Shown here: positions 11,109-23,791 of the stretch, one piece after another
How the letters are laid out: each line of letters starts with the position of its first letter
Numbering within the stretch: the first letter of the stretch is position 1
Assembly: GCA_964017145.1 (NCBI GenBank)
Contig: OZ024846.1
Coordinates: forward strand, 248,001 to 312,000
Direction: 5' to 3'
Length of the DNA: 64,000 nt
Origin: Agrocybe praecox
Taxonomy: Eukaryota; Basidiomycota; Agaricomycetes; Agaricales; Agrocybaceae
Program-made: the position numbers and the translations under genes
The notes under the pieces: model-generated
Seen by the model: only the letters and a program-made list of their open reading frames with translations
The model's database searches: none
Told to the model about the DNA's origin: nothing

Positions 11109-13331
11109 TAACGATAATGATTTACGACCCACCATGCCCATCCCACGATCACACTGTATTTTTACCCATGGACTTTCAGGTTATCATACCTCGATATTTT
11201 ATTGGCGATGCTTTTCGCCTGCTCTTCTTTAGTGTGTCTAATGATAGATCGAATAGCATTTATGTACTTTTAACAATTAAGTTTCAGCGATTTTGGAAAC
11301 ACACTCTCTTGCGTACTTTCTACATATATATCATATCGGCCTTCACCTTCAATCGTGATGATAAACGCGTTTGTATTCCTTCCGTTTCGAAGAAGCTCAC
11401 CAGTGACCATGAGACAATTTTAGCGCTGAGGAAAAGGAACGACGAGAAAGGGCTTTGATAATAAGTAAATATACCCATCTATAGAGTCAAAAATATCATA
11501 ACGAATCCATCAATCAATCAACCGTCAATCTGGTGCAGAAAACGATGTCGAAAAGCAGAAGAAGCGCCGACATTCGCGTAGTACGGGATGCGCGCTGGTC
11601 TGCCCGCTTCCTCGACGATCATCAGCGCGTCACAGATTTGATCTTTGATTAATTAATTGGACTATACTAGTTCCTTACTAGGCTGTTTCTCCTCGCTCTA
11701 GAGAAGAGGCCGTCGAGCCCCTTTCTCTAAATTCTAGTGTTTCCAACAATTATAATTATAAGGATATCAGTGGTGTTTCTTGACACTTCCAATTCCGAAA
11801 ATACAATGCATAACTTTTCATAAGAGAAAATACCGTATTTCCCCCTGCCCTACCTTTGTTTCTCACAGGTCATAGGAAATACAACCACGATGCACAAAAG
11901 CAGAAAAACCATGCAAAGAACCCACCTTAAGCGCTAGGCGAACGTGGATGTGCGTATACGTGACGTCGGGAAACTTGAAACGAGATAAATGCCGAAAAAC
12001 TTGGTAAAAATGGTTTTTGTATACGGTATGTAAGATGCGCTTGTCGGCGCCAGCGGTGAAACTTAAGCATTATCTCTTTTTTCTCTCGACTCCAAGGTCA
12101 GAATCGGAGCACACAAACCTGACCGAAACCACCGGGCATCGCAAGCGAGACGGAGAAAGAAAAAAAGATCGAAGACATAAGTAAAAGGGTAAGTGAGAAG
12201 TATGGTGATTACATCCTATATCATATATCCCAGGAAAGACACGAACCGTCACACCCCTATTTGCCGCTTATCCCTAACGACCGACCAATGCCTTGAGAGA
12301 TCTGAATGGTAAAAGTGGGTCTCCTGGCGTCGAGTTGAGGTAGGATTGCCACTTCCACCGGTGCAATAGATACTCTGATACGTAGTAATCAATGGAGGGG
12401 AATAATAATTAATGCCTGATCTCGAAGAATGATCAAGAGACAGCTACGGTATTAATTACATATACTTCAGTCTGAAGATTTTTCCTGTGTTGGTCTCTTC
12501 CATTCGAAGGCGTACGGAAATGAAAGCCCCTATCACTTACCGAGTTGAGGTGAAGCATACATCTTCAATGCCGCTTTACATTCCAGTTGACAGTGTTACA
12601 TCCGTATCATGTTAAGTGAAAGGCTCCAACGAAGCTAGGGCAGATCCAGCAGAAAGAGAGTCGCACCAAGAAATGTCTGGTCGAAACGCGATAATATAGG
12701 CTAGAAAAGGTGTTCCCCCGAGTTATTTGATTGCCGCAGTCAAGTATAGAGGTCAAGGAAAATGAGTGACTTGGGCGCAAAAAGATGGTGCTGTTCAAGT
12801 TTGAAGCCTTTAGACCAATATTTGACAGTCATACGGACGATCAATGGCGAAGACCAAGATAATCGAGAACCAGTTCGTTACAGTAGGCTTTATGGAGATA
12901 TAAAAATATAAGGACCTTAGACAAGGGAGAAAACAAGGAACACAGGGAGAACACGGTGGAATCGCAGGGAAGTGGAATACGCCAGAGGAATGTGGGGCCA
13001 GCCAGGGAGCAAATCAATGCCTATACGGTTGCGGCGCGTCGAAACATCGGTCATTACAAGCCCCGACCATAAGTTTATGTAATTTGATGCCGGCATCATG
13101 GCAAATGGGATAAAATGGAAAACGTTGTCGGGCCTTGAACTTGGTCAGGCGCAAGAATAAAAAAAAATCGAATTCTATGAGTAATATCAACTATCTACGT
13201 GTGGTGATAAACAGAGATAGAAAAAAGCAAACAGATCGCAAAATAATAAACAGAAAAATAAGAATAAAATAAAATGTCCGTGAAGTAAAAATCGCGAAGG
13301 GAGACATTACTCGCCCTCATCATAATCTGCG
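11109..13331. other. Long intergenic region between convergent genes
   Basis: 2.2 kb between the F-box gene and the 3' end of the minus-strand RhoGAP gene. I found no ORF with family features and no tRNA. Part of 12.0-13.3 kb may be 3' UTR of the RhoGAP gene. The stretch near 13150-13280 is A-rich. Confidence 0.5.
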
Positions 13332-16300
13332 TCAATTCCTCGGCGCAGGTTTTCGACTGCTAATTCCGTCAACAAAGCCGGGTTTTGGACCCATCGCTTC
13401 ATATACAGCTGCATAGCTGCGTTGAAGCTCCGATTCCTCCTCCTCGCTGTCGTCCAAATGCTCAACAAAATGGCCCACGTAAGCCGGTACGTGCCTCTCT
13501 TGCCTCTGGACTGGCGCCTTTGCAGGCGGGGAATCATTCTCCATTTCCAGTTCGCTCATCTTCGTAGCCAAAAACGCATACTCCTTGCGAGAAGTAGCCA
13601 AGTCGGCGAGGGCATCAGAGAGTGCAGCCGTACGTTCCCTGAGGTCGTTTTCAAGCAGAGTTATACGTTTTTGGAGATCTGAGTCGTTGGCGTGGTTATT
13701 AGGATGAGGCGATCGCCTCGAGGATTGAGGCTGCGGCAATGAAGAATGGTCCCGAATGACTGAACCCGTGACAGGAGGGAGAATATTCCTCATTCCTTCC
13801 TCTTCTCGAGAGTCCGATGAAGTTAGGTTATTCATTGTTGTAGTATCATTCATGAGGCAGCGAGGCATCGACACGTCCATCAAACGCTCGTCAACTAAAG
13901 AAAGTAATTAAAAGGAATTATTAGGCTATATGCATGTGTGTACTTTAGTGAATTACGCACCAGAAGGCAAAGAATAAAAGCTCTCGTCAGTGTCCGTCGT
14001 TGCACTGCAGCGACGAGCGCCAGTATCATGCAGGTAAGCTGCCCTCTCTTTCTTATCATGAGGAGAAGAGGATGTTGCACGATCCTTTGCCAGCACAACT
14101 ACAAACAGAGAAGGACCAAATCTAAGATTATGCTTCAAAATCAAAAGAAAAGAAAAAACATACCATAACCATCATCGAAGAGATCATCACGGACATCTGC
14201 CCCTCCTCTGGACACGGCTCTTGGATGTACGTGCGTCTTCTTAGGAGTCGAATGCCTCTGTGGAGCATCGACTCGAATCGTAGGTAAATTAGGCTGAGAT
14301 TGCCTACGAGTCGTTCTTGTCTGGGCCCGAGGTTGGCGTTGAATACGTAGTTGTTGGGTGTCCGGCTGGGATTGCGTAGGTGTCTTACGCCCATGACTCC
14401 CACTTGATCCACTACCCCGTCGTCTTTCTTCACGACCACGATGATGTTCAGACACTCTCGGCTCCTCGTCCTCCGAGTCTTCGTTACGCATCGTCAGCAC
14501 ATCACCAAAACTGTCCTTCCTAAGCGCAGCTCCTACTGGTCTCTGCTTCTTCTGGACCTCCTGCTCAGCGCTACAAATTGGACCAAACACCCCCATCTTC
14601 GCATCCTCGACGATGTCGTACAACGCTTCCGATATAGGGCCCCATCGACGCAAAAACCACGCCATCATGATCTCTCCTTGTCGACGTGTTTGGGTGGTAT
14701 TGAACGGCTTTTCCACCGCTTCATCATCTTCCTCCACCTCACGTATACTCCTTGATTTCGGCGGGGAAGAAGTATACGAAGGAGGAGGGGAAGGACAAGC
14801 AAACGTCCTACTCTTGTTTCTCCCGCCCATTGGTATCTTCTCCCCACCGAAGATTCTTCCTCCAAACATCCTTGCCAGGTCCTCTACTCCAAGGCCGTTC
14901 TCTTCTCTCACCAACGCAACTTGGCTGAAGAACGCCAAGAGATATAGTATCAAGGAAAAATTAGGAGAGGGAAGGAGATGCAAGAGGAGCTGGGCCAATG
15001 CGATTTGGGTGTTTTCCGAAGGGGTGGTATATGTCCGTGCAAGTGGGACGGGTATGCGAGGAGTGGAAGGAGTCGTTGGGTGGTGGCGACGACGAAATGA
15101 AGAGTCAGGTTTACGGTGCATTGCGTATCCGCCTCCTCCACGACCGCCATCGTCGCTATCATCGTCACTTTCGTCGCTGTCTTCGTCCTCGTCCTCTTCA
15201 GCGACCCCACATAAATCCCAAATTGCCTCGAACACCTTCTGGTCCATCACCGGCTCAGGAAGGGACGACAAATACGTCACCAAAAGCGCGCATATGTCGG
15301 AGGTGGACTCCAGATGCAGAGAGGTGTTGCTACCGAATCCTAGATTCGATGCCTCTGACTGGTCATTGACAGGCGGATAATGAGGAGCTTGGTGGTCTTT
15401 AGAGTGCTTTTTAATGGATGACGACTTTCGTGACCCCCCTGCCGAGGATCCAGAACGCGGAGACTCTCTTCGAGATCGAATAAAAGACCCAGGAATTTGT
15501 TCAGCCGAGTCGAAAATGTTGATGAGCTCGAGCAATCGTGCACGATTGGGCAACGTGCGGAACAAATTTGGTTGGTAGATACCTATAATTTTGTTGTTAA
15601 ATTAGAATCAATGCAAGAAAACGCAACGTACCTGTCCGATAAAGCTCTTCGACACATTGGACAACCAGGATCGGTAAATGATGTTCCTCTTTGCCAAGGA
15701 TCATAGTCGTGGAAGCATATATAAATGCTTTTCGAACGGGTTCGCCGAGTATCGCTGTTAAAGGATGATATAGGTTAATAAGGAACCACACGAGGGAGAA
15801 ATGATGGGAGTTATTATGAAAAGAAATACTTACTCAAAGCTCCAACTTTAAGACCCACAACCTCCAATCTGCCCGTCTTTTCTAACCGCTCGCCGACATT
15901 CTCCCTCTCCTCAAAGTCCAGCTGGTCAAGCTGATGCATAGCAAGTAGCTCGTCTTTGTCCAGATAATCTTTCCAATCCAAGTTCGAATCCGGATTATTC
16001 GGCGCACCCGCGGTAGCCTGCAAAATACCATTGACAGCACCGAGCAGTACGCGAGGATCAGGCTTCCTCTCAGAAGCTAGTTGTGGAGGACTAGGAGCCG
16101 GAGGAGAAACACTTTTGCCAGATGTTCGCGTCCGAGTCATGCCTTTTCTATGTAAACGCGACATGTTATCGGCCTTCGATGCTACATTCACCCCGGTACT
16201 GCCGCTTCTCATCCCTCCGCGTCTTCCATCACTCGTCCTGGAACTTCTTCGACCAGTTACCAGCCCTTCAAAGCTCTGATCTCTCGGACCACGATAGGTG

Positions 16301-16807
16301 TCCTCAAAACGGGTAAAGTCGACGATGGGCGGGCTGGCGAGGTAACTTGCAAGCCTATGGTGTTGATCATGGTGGTAATGATGGCGGTAGTGGTGGTGTT
16401 GTGAATGGAGGTCTTCAACATCAACAAGAGGCGCAGATGCTAGAGGCTGAGGCATGGATACAAAACGGCGTCCGGATTTCGATGTCGATGCCGAGTCAAC
16501 ACTATCCAAACCTCCATCTTCCCTCTCCTGCGAATGCCCTGATAAATTCTGATAAGCCGACATCTTTGACTTCCTAGAGCTAGCCCCTGTATTTCGAACT
16601 GAAATACAACATTTAAAATTAAGCCGATCGAAGCATAGCAGATTGAATAGACCTACTAGCGCTTTGTGGTTTCCGAGCTTGGACATGAACAGGAAGTGAT
16701 GCTGGTGTGTTCAAACCGAAGCTTGATTGACGTCTTCGAGGGTTTCGAAATTGGGGTTCAGAGCTGGGGAGAACCTGTTCGTCTGCTGCCGATGAAGATG
16801 GACGCAT
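13332..16807 (-). CDS. RhoGAP-domain protein with C-terminal coiled coil
   Basis: Exons (minus): 16807-16657, 16598-15834, 15754-15632, 15582-14164, 14098-13961, 13894-13332; 1052 residues. The RhoGAP domain spans about residues 307-593. It opens with I-L-G-E-P-V-R-K-A-F, carries the catalytic Arg in N-L-F-R (about residue 355, the arginine finger that stimulates GTP hydrolysis by Rho GTPases), then Y-L-S-S-L-P-E-P-V, and ends with L-A-R-M-F-G-G. Two disordered insertions interrupt the domain: a Ser/Arg-rich one at about 377-437 and an acidic, Gly-rich one at about 473-536. The N-terminus is Ser/His-rich and disordered. The tail holds a coiled coil (D-L-Q-K-R-I-T-L-L-E-N-D-L). The likely role is control of cell polarity or the actin cytoskeleton; the specific GTPase is unknown. 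Confidence 0.82.
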
Positions 16808-18209
16808 TTCTGTGATAGGTTGTAGGCGATCTTTGAGTGCGACGTTCGAGGAATGCTAAAGGCTTTGAATGACTCGGAAAGAATCTATCGTAGTGGTGGT
16901 GGTTATGTCGAATACGTGCTGATGTAGTTGAAGCGACCGAAGTGCTGGTGTCAGTGATGATAGTAGTAGCTGTGTTTGCGTTTGGTTGTTACCGATGACT
17001 GCGTTTGTCGCATATGGTTGAAGGAACTAATCGAGAGAAAAGGATAAGATTTTGGAAATGGACTGGAGTCAAGCCCAATTTATAACCCACCTGAGATGTC
17101 TCATCTCATTTCGTCTCTCGAAGGCGAGTCAAAAACAAGTCGCAGTCCCATTCATAACCTGACTGGGTTCAGGAACCAATACGTCAGATATGACATTTTA
17201 GGGGACTGTCGACTCCTTTCTGTATGAATAGTTCTGTATGAGAGAAAGGAGATCCTAAAGTCAAGAAACGAAAGTAAAAATCAGCTCTAGAATACAAAGC
17301 CGAAGAGATATTTGCTCACTAGTGCAGCCTTTTGTTGCCTTGAATAATAGTGTTTTTGTCCAGTTGGTTTGTGTCGAAAGAAAAGCAGAAAATATTGAAC
17401 AAGTAAGCAGGATTTGAGTCTTCTGAGGTTGGCCGCTGGGTTTATCAAGGCGGGTGGAAGAAAGTGATTGTCGAAGGTGCGGACCGTCGCGTACGTTCAT
17501 TCAGACCCTTTCGGACGTATTCTATCCCGATGTCTTCTTTAATAGGTCAGTTTCGTGTTCAAATGAGTACAGTCGCGTGACGTCATCATTTGTTTGTTTT
17601 TTCATTTTCATTTTTATTTTTTTCAAATTTGCCCCAAACCAGTTGACTGTTGTTGAGCTATGAACGCGACTCTTTTCGTTTTGCAAATTTAGCCTTCTCC
17701 CACGCAGGAACCTCTTTGCAGTGGGACGTCGAGTCAGCAAGTGTAAAAAGATTGTCGGGTTGACTTTAAGGATGAACCGGCCGACGAGCTGGCTCACTTC
17801 CTGCCTCTGGTCACAAACAAACTGGACTGCACCTTTTTGCCACCAATGCCTTGACCTTGACAAAACCTTTGTAATTTTGAACTCTTTTTCAAAGGGCAAC
17901 TACCTGGCGCTTCTCTCACATTCCTAAGCGGTGTAACAGTATGTCAGGTTAATGAAAAGCGGATTTATATGTCCGTGTTTTGGGTCATGAGTGGCGTCGA
18001 GATTTCTTTCACATACTTATAAGGTACGTCCGACATCAGATTACTGCAATTCCAAGTGGACTCACGGTCAGCCAGCAGTACGGCCTTTGTACAGTAATCG
18101 AAGTACAATAAAATTCGAATTGTGTTTTTCTCGGGAGTGTCCGACTGGCTCCGAATGTCTGACATTTCTTACCAAAGAATTCGTCCTTTTTCTAATCTTG
18201 ATAGTTATC
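16808..18209. other. Shared promoter region of divergent genes
   Basis: 1.4 kb between the RhoGAP gene (minus) and a MYND gene (plus). No coding sequence was recognised. It contains a poly-T/AT-rich stretch near 17590-17630 and probably the 5' UTRs of both genes. Confidence 0.55.
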
Positions 18210-19377
18210 ATGTCGAACCACCTAGACATCGAACATTTGCCAGTAGAAGGCGTCCACCTCCTGGAGGACGAAACTTATCGGGATTACCGTCGAAATTCTC
18301 CTGTGGTCCTGACTTGTGAAAGCTGTGGTAAAAAGCACGGTGAAAATGGCGAAGAAGTGAAAAGGTGCTCCGGGGTAAGCATATTCATATCCCACATTCA
18401 TTCCCTTTTGAAAATAACTGATTCGCTGTCTGTTTTGCAGTGCTACAAAGTGGGATTTTGCTCCAAGCAGGTGTGTACGTCCTATAACGAAGTTCGAAAA
18501 GCTCGTTAATCCGGCTTTGCGTCAGTGTCAAGTGGCGTTATGGTACGTGGTCATATCGTCCAAATAATTTATCTGGTTTCAATGAATTTCCTTTAGGCCA
18601 TTTCATAAACAAGAGTGCAATTCTGTGAAAGAAGGACGATTCATCAGCGAACTCGTCCAGAATTTTTATTCGAATCCACTTTTGTTGTGTCTCCTTCGAG
18701 TGGCGCTCATTCTCAAACTTGGGCTTCGCGCGTCTTCCGACACTCAGAAATCGATCCCGAACCTTGTTGTTCATCTCCACATTGTGCCAATATCAGAGGA
18801 TGACAAAAATGCCTTGGTTCACAAGGTAATCAACGTCAAAGGGAAAGAGAAAATTTCCGGATATCTCGAAGTGGGAATCAACTCTGAACCACCGCAATAC
18901 ATGCCTATCGCCAAAACCCGATCTGAAGAAGCGAAATACGGACTGACATACGTACTCTATAAACAAGCCAGGAAACATGCAAATGAACAAGGACGAGAGA
19001 AGAACCCGATCGTCCTGGTCGATTTCGGTCATAGCAGCACCTCAGTGCCGTTTGCTGTAGAAATCACTCCGGACGCATTCAAAGTCTCAACGGAAGATTA
19101 CTCTTCACTTCCTCCCATTTTCCAACAGCTTATACCAGACATCAGCTGTGGACGCCCCATTGCAGTGAATACTATTCTTGCGTGTGTTCTTTTCATTTTC
19201 CCCTAATATACTGTTTACTCAACATTACCGTCGACTAGGGTGGCAAACACGTATATTCAACTAGACGTCCGGAACGAGCTGCAGTTGCGAAGAGATATGA
19301 CTCAGGCTGACAAGGTTTTCACCCGCGACAGAGGACGTTTGGTTGTTTTTGGAGAAAAGCCTTCAGGTACTACGTAA
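18210..19377 (+). CDS. MYND-type zinc finger protein
   Basis: Exons: 18210-18374, 18441-18470, 18526-18542, 18597-19181, 19239-19377; 311 residues. A MYND finger is assembled across four exons, with ligands C36, C39, C53, C56, C62, C66, H74 and C78 (C-E-S-C-G, R-C-S-G-C, F-C-S-K-Q-C, W-P-F-H-K-Q-E-C). MYND fingers bind zinc and mediate protein contacts. The rest is a helical domain of unknown function found in many Agaricomycete MYND proteins, with no SET methyltransferase motif. Exon 3 is only 17 nt and is needed to supply C66. A related but distinct MYND gene lies at 34459-35286. Confidence 0.82.
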
Positions 19378-19508
19378 AGAGTACTTGACACGTACTAAAA
19401 ATATCATGTTTTACCCTGGTCCATGACCATATACTGATAGACATGTCAAGGCTATGGCATTGGCTACCGTGACTGTGGTTGTCGTTCTCGGGAGAATACA
19501 ACCTGGAC

Positions 19509-22193
19509 ATGAACTTACGGCCATCATATACTAACCGACCTGCACAAATACCACTGTTCTCTCCTCAGACTGTTATTACAGGTGGAACAATTACACAAGT
19601 ACTAGGAAATTACAGTCATCACCATCAATATCAACCTGGTACGTAGCATCAGGTTATAAAACGACGACGACGTTGAACGCGTGAACGCTGATCTTCATTC
19701 GTCACACTGCCACCGTGCTCTTTAGGAGGATTCGAGCGTCTTCAAGAAGCATGTTCCTCGTCTGCTTTTCATAACTCGGGTGAACGTCACGATCCTCCGA
19801 AGTGCCATCCGAATACTCGAGTTGCTGTCATACGAACCATCATGGACCTTCTCTCCCCCCAAAGTCACAATCCCAGCCTGGTATGGTTAACAGGAGCAGC
19901 TGGGGCAGGCAAATCTGCTATAGCGAACACGATTGCTGAGCGCTGTTACGAAGCAGGGCGCCTTCTTGCGAGTTTCTTCTTTGGATTAACGGATCCAAGC
20001 AGGAATAGCACGAAAATGTTCTTTCCGACCATCGCATACCAGTTGTGTCTCGCTCTGCCACAAATCCGGGATAATATCATCGCTGCGGTGGAAAGAGACC
20101 CATTGCTTTTCAAGAAGTCCCTTTCAGCACAGTTCAGCACTCTCGTCGCCGAGCCCTTTCTTTATTTGTTGAATAACGGACAGTTTAACGCCAATCATCA
20201 CCCTTCCTACATCGTGATTGATGGTCTGGATGAATGCATTGACAAAACATCTCGGTGCGAACTCTTAAAGATCATCTCTGAAGGTGTCGTCCGCCTCCGA
20301 CTTCCGCTCGTCTTCCTCATTGCAAGTCGACCCGAACACGACATTACCACTGTTTTCGAATGCACGACTCTCAAGAGCATCTCAAATCAACTTTATCTCG
20401 ACGTCAGATACCTTCCGAATAATGATATAGTGTTATACCTCCGCGATAGATTTGCAGACATCAAGAAAAACCATCCATCTAGCAGTGTTATCCCACCTCA
20501 ATGGCCCTCCGAAAAAGATATCAAGAATCTCGTTTCGAAAGCATCTGGCCAGTTCATCTACGCTGCCACTGTCATAGAATATGTTTCTTCCAGTCGACAC
20601 AACCCGATGAAACGACTCAAAACCGTCTTTGATCTTCATTCCGAACACCACGATTTGCCCTTTGCCGAGCTAGATATGCTATACACGCATATTTTATCAG
20701 GAGTAGAGAACATTGGGTCTGTTCTTCAGATTCTCAGCTTTTTCCGTCTCAACGACGGTTACTGGAATAAGGACTATGTACTCATCATGCTCCAGAGCAC
20801 GATCGAAGATATCCTCCCTCTATTTACAGACTTATCATCTCTTTTGGAAATTCAGCTATTCTTCAACGGAATTAAAGAATGCATGTTCATTGATATATTT
20901 CATGCTTCTTTTATGGACTTCCTCTGCGATAGGTCCCGCTCGGGGAAACTTTATCTTGACTTGGATTTGTGGAAATGTCATTACATCTCCGTCGCTTTTG
21001 GCCATCTTGCCTGTAAGTTGATCCTATAGATTAGTTGTTACAAGAAGCTGTCCTGACTAGACGTCAAACCTACCCACAGGTTATACACAAACTAGTGACA
21101 TTTTTACCGTGATACTAGCGCTCAACTTCATCACGGATAATATCGAGGATTTAACCATCGTGGAAAAAACCATCATCGACAATTTGGAGAACTTCTCCGT
21201 GCAACGATTATTCTCGATCCTGTCTCCCCATCCAACACTGTTCCTGCATTTCACTAACTTCGTGACCACAATTCTGGCGTTTGTCAAAGACATAGATGTG
21301 AGCTTTGACGAATTTATATTTTTCTGTCTGTAACTTATTTAATTTGATTAAAGTCTCTTCGATGCATGGATATCTATTCTAAACACCTTAGATCGTTTGA
21401 AGAAACCTTGCGAATCCGACTTCCAATTTACTATCAGACGCCAAACTTGCGTTTCTTCCTAACCATCCTTGGATATGCGAAGCAATGCGACGTAGGGCGC
21501 AGATGTGTCGTTTTCCACAGGCATGCCCAACTCTTTGATTTGACCCCAGAGCTTTCTCAAATGGATCAACAAAATCTATCGCTTTTCGAGCCTCCCAATA
21601 ACTTGGATCACGATTTCAGACTTTTCTTAGGGGACTACCTTGCAACTCCTAGTCGGTCTGGGTCATACGCTCTAAGCGGAGCTGATTATGCACAATCGGC
21701 ATTGTATTGCCTGAAATTTGTCAGTAATAAAGGGTACAGGACTGACTTCACCGCTTCCAGCAAGTACCGAGCTAAGACGAGGCGAAATACCCCCTGGAGG
21801 TCACGGTCCATTTTATCCAAGAAAGATCCTTTCTTTCTGCTATACAGAATGACGGGAGCTCATGAAAACCGACTTTTACTCCTAGCGATGCCACGCTCAT
21901 CTTCATCCCTGGATAAAGAGTGGACGTTGGGTAATCGACCACCAATATCCACAATATGGGTTAGACAGCCGCAAGCTCTACAGAAACAGATGACATCGTA
22001 TCGCGAATTTTTGCGCCAAGGATTAGCCCTGCGGTATCTCCCTTACATCTTAAAACACTCAACAAAACTCGAAGAACTGGACGTATTCGCCCGAAATATG
22101 ACATTTTCTTATGGCGCGATGCGACATCAGAAGAAATTCGCTCTAGCCCGAAAGGCTATCGTAAATTACCTGGTTCGAGGACGTCCCGTTTGA
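19509..22193 (+). CDS. NACHT-domain NTPase (STAND/NLR-like)
   Basis: Exons: 19509-19638, 19726-21012, 21080-21297, 21354-22193; 824 residues. Walker A is G-A-A-G-A-G-K-S (about 100-107) and the Walker B/NACHT signature is I-V-I-D-G-L-D-E-C (about 206-214), followed by a sensor-like I-A-S-R-P-E. Upstream of the NTPase is the family's usual F-H-N-S-G-E-R-x-D-P-P-K-C-H-P-N-T-R block. The short N-terminus contains G-G-T-I-T-Q-V-L-G-N-Y, similar to a motif often preceding NACHT domains in mushrooms. There are no WD40, ankyrin or TPR repeats at the C-terminus. By family it is a candidate non-self recognition or signalling NTPase. The start is the first ATG in the open frame of exon 1. Confidence 0.82.
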
Positions 22194-22824
22194 GCCCATT
22201 ATATAACCTAAAGATGTTAAATATTCAATCGGGTGACGTTGGTCCCCAGTTCTTTACGCGGAGATTTTAAACATCGGAGGCGTTCAGATATTCGCCCGAT
22301 AACTCTTGTATATGCACATGATTTCACCTTTTTAAAATGTACATATACTTACCTAGAGTAATAGTTGATATGTACGTTTTTGATTGAAGCAAGATAGCCG
22401 CAAGGCAATGACAATAACTCTTGTTGGCCTGGGCGCTTCGTAACTTAAGGGTGTCCAAGCCTAAAAATAAGGCTTGGGGCAAGCTTGGGCCCTGGGGCCA
22501 CTTTAAAGTATTCACTGTTGCTTAAAACGAATTCCACGCGAGCTGAGATAAAATATACTCAATGCTGAAGCAATACTGAGCCTTACGATGAGTGAGTCTA
22601 AACGAAGGGCTTCGGAACTGAATGGGCTGCGCCGGGAGTCGGTTTGTCCTTCCTTTTGAGAGCCATCTTCGGAGTTCAAAAGATAAGAGCGTCACCTGAC
22701 CTCTCATCAGAGGGGTTTACCAAAATGCCAAAATATTGTTCCCTATTATTCCTCTTTCTCTCCAACCACTCTCATAGCCATTTAGATCTTTCTACTCGGA
22801 TTTTTTCTGTTCTTTGTGATAAAA
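22194..22824. other. Intergenic, no gene seen
   Basis: About 630 bp between the NACHT gene and the Ypi1 gene. A short GC-rich imperfect palindrome lies around 22455-22500 (GCTTGGGGC...GCCCTGGGGCC). No coding sequence was recognised. Confidence 0.55.
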
Positions 22825-23438
22825 ATGGACGTAGCTACTAGACGTCGGCCAAATACTACTGCTCCAGGCGATGGATCTCGTACCTTGACAATGACTAACG
22901 ATCCTACCAAGGAAGAAGGCGAGGACGACCAAGGATCGAGCAATCCAGGCGGGGACGTCGTTGGTACGCTTAGGTTGCGAGCTACTCCCCGCACAAATAG
23001 GCCTCGCGTAGCATGGAACGAAGATGTCATTGATAACGAAGGTTGCGGGAAGAAGAAATCGAAAAGTGCGTCATATCCATGTTCTATCCAACCAAAACAT
23101 CTTGCTAACAAGTATTATTCAAACGGTAATCTGTAGTCTGTTGCATATACCATAAACCTCGCAGATTTGACGAATCTTCAGATGAGTCGGACTCTGACTC
23201 TGACTCGGATTCATCCAGCGCCTGTGGTGGCAATCACAACCACAATCACGCAAGGCACAACCATCAGCCACACGATGGTCCCACCTCGCGGTCAGATCCA
23301 GGATCCGGTGCAGTTCACGAGCTTGACAGACCGATAGAATCTGAACCGAACGCTTACGAGAAACAGCCCAAAGGAAAGCGAAAAGGTATGCCGTCTAAAT
23401 TACTGTTTGCTCGTTCCAGTTGTCTTATCGCATCATGA
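22825..23438 (+). CDS. YPI1: Type 1 protein phosphatase inhibitor (Ypi1/PPP1R11 family)
   Basis: Exons: 22825-23065 and 23137-23438; 180 residues. The joined exons recreate the conserved core V-A-W-N-E-D-V-I-D-N-E-G-C-G-K-K-K-S-K, then C-C-I-Y-H-K-P-R-R-F-D-E-S-S and an alternating Ser-Asp acidic run. This is the signature of Ypi1, which binds and regulates PP1 (Glc7), largely in the nucleus. The tail is His- and Asn-rich (H-N-H-N-H). The 3' end is slightly uncertain: a very short extra intron (GTATGC...TTCCAG, about 36 nt) is conceivable near 23386, but I judged it too short. Confidence 0.88.
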
Positions 23439-23791
23439 GCAGCCTAACGCTTCCTTCACAAGAGCCATATTCTCCTCGTGCTTTCCTCTATTCGCTATTC
23501 ATGTACTCTCAACTATCCCCATGATATTCGAATTCGTTCTTATTACACACTCGCATCACATTCCGGACCACCATTCAATGTACAACCACGCAATAATCAC
23601 ATTGTTTTATTAGAGAATTTTGCAATTATAACAGAAAGAAACAAGACTTGCATTGCAATTCGCACTCCTTGGACGACGCCCCGCACCATTAATATACATA
23701 ACTTGACCATGCCATGAATTAAGGATGTTACTATGTTACAATTGCAATGACGGTAATAAACTAAATGATGACGGAATCCTTTCCATCGAAC
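23439..23791. other. Convergent intergenic spacer
   Basis: About 350 bp between the stops of the Ypi1 gene (plus) and the TFIIF beta gene (minus). It is AT-rich, probably 3' UTRs. No gene was seen. Confidence 0.55.

Noticed and set aside
14613..15380. 255-codon plus-strand ORF
   Set aside because: It is the antisense shadow of RhoGAP exon 4; the opposite strand carries clear RhoGAP motifs in frame.
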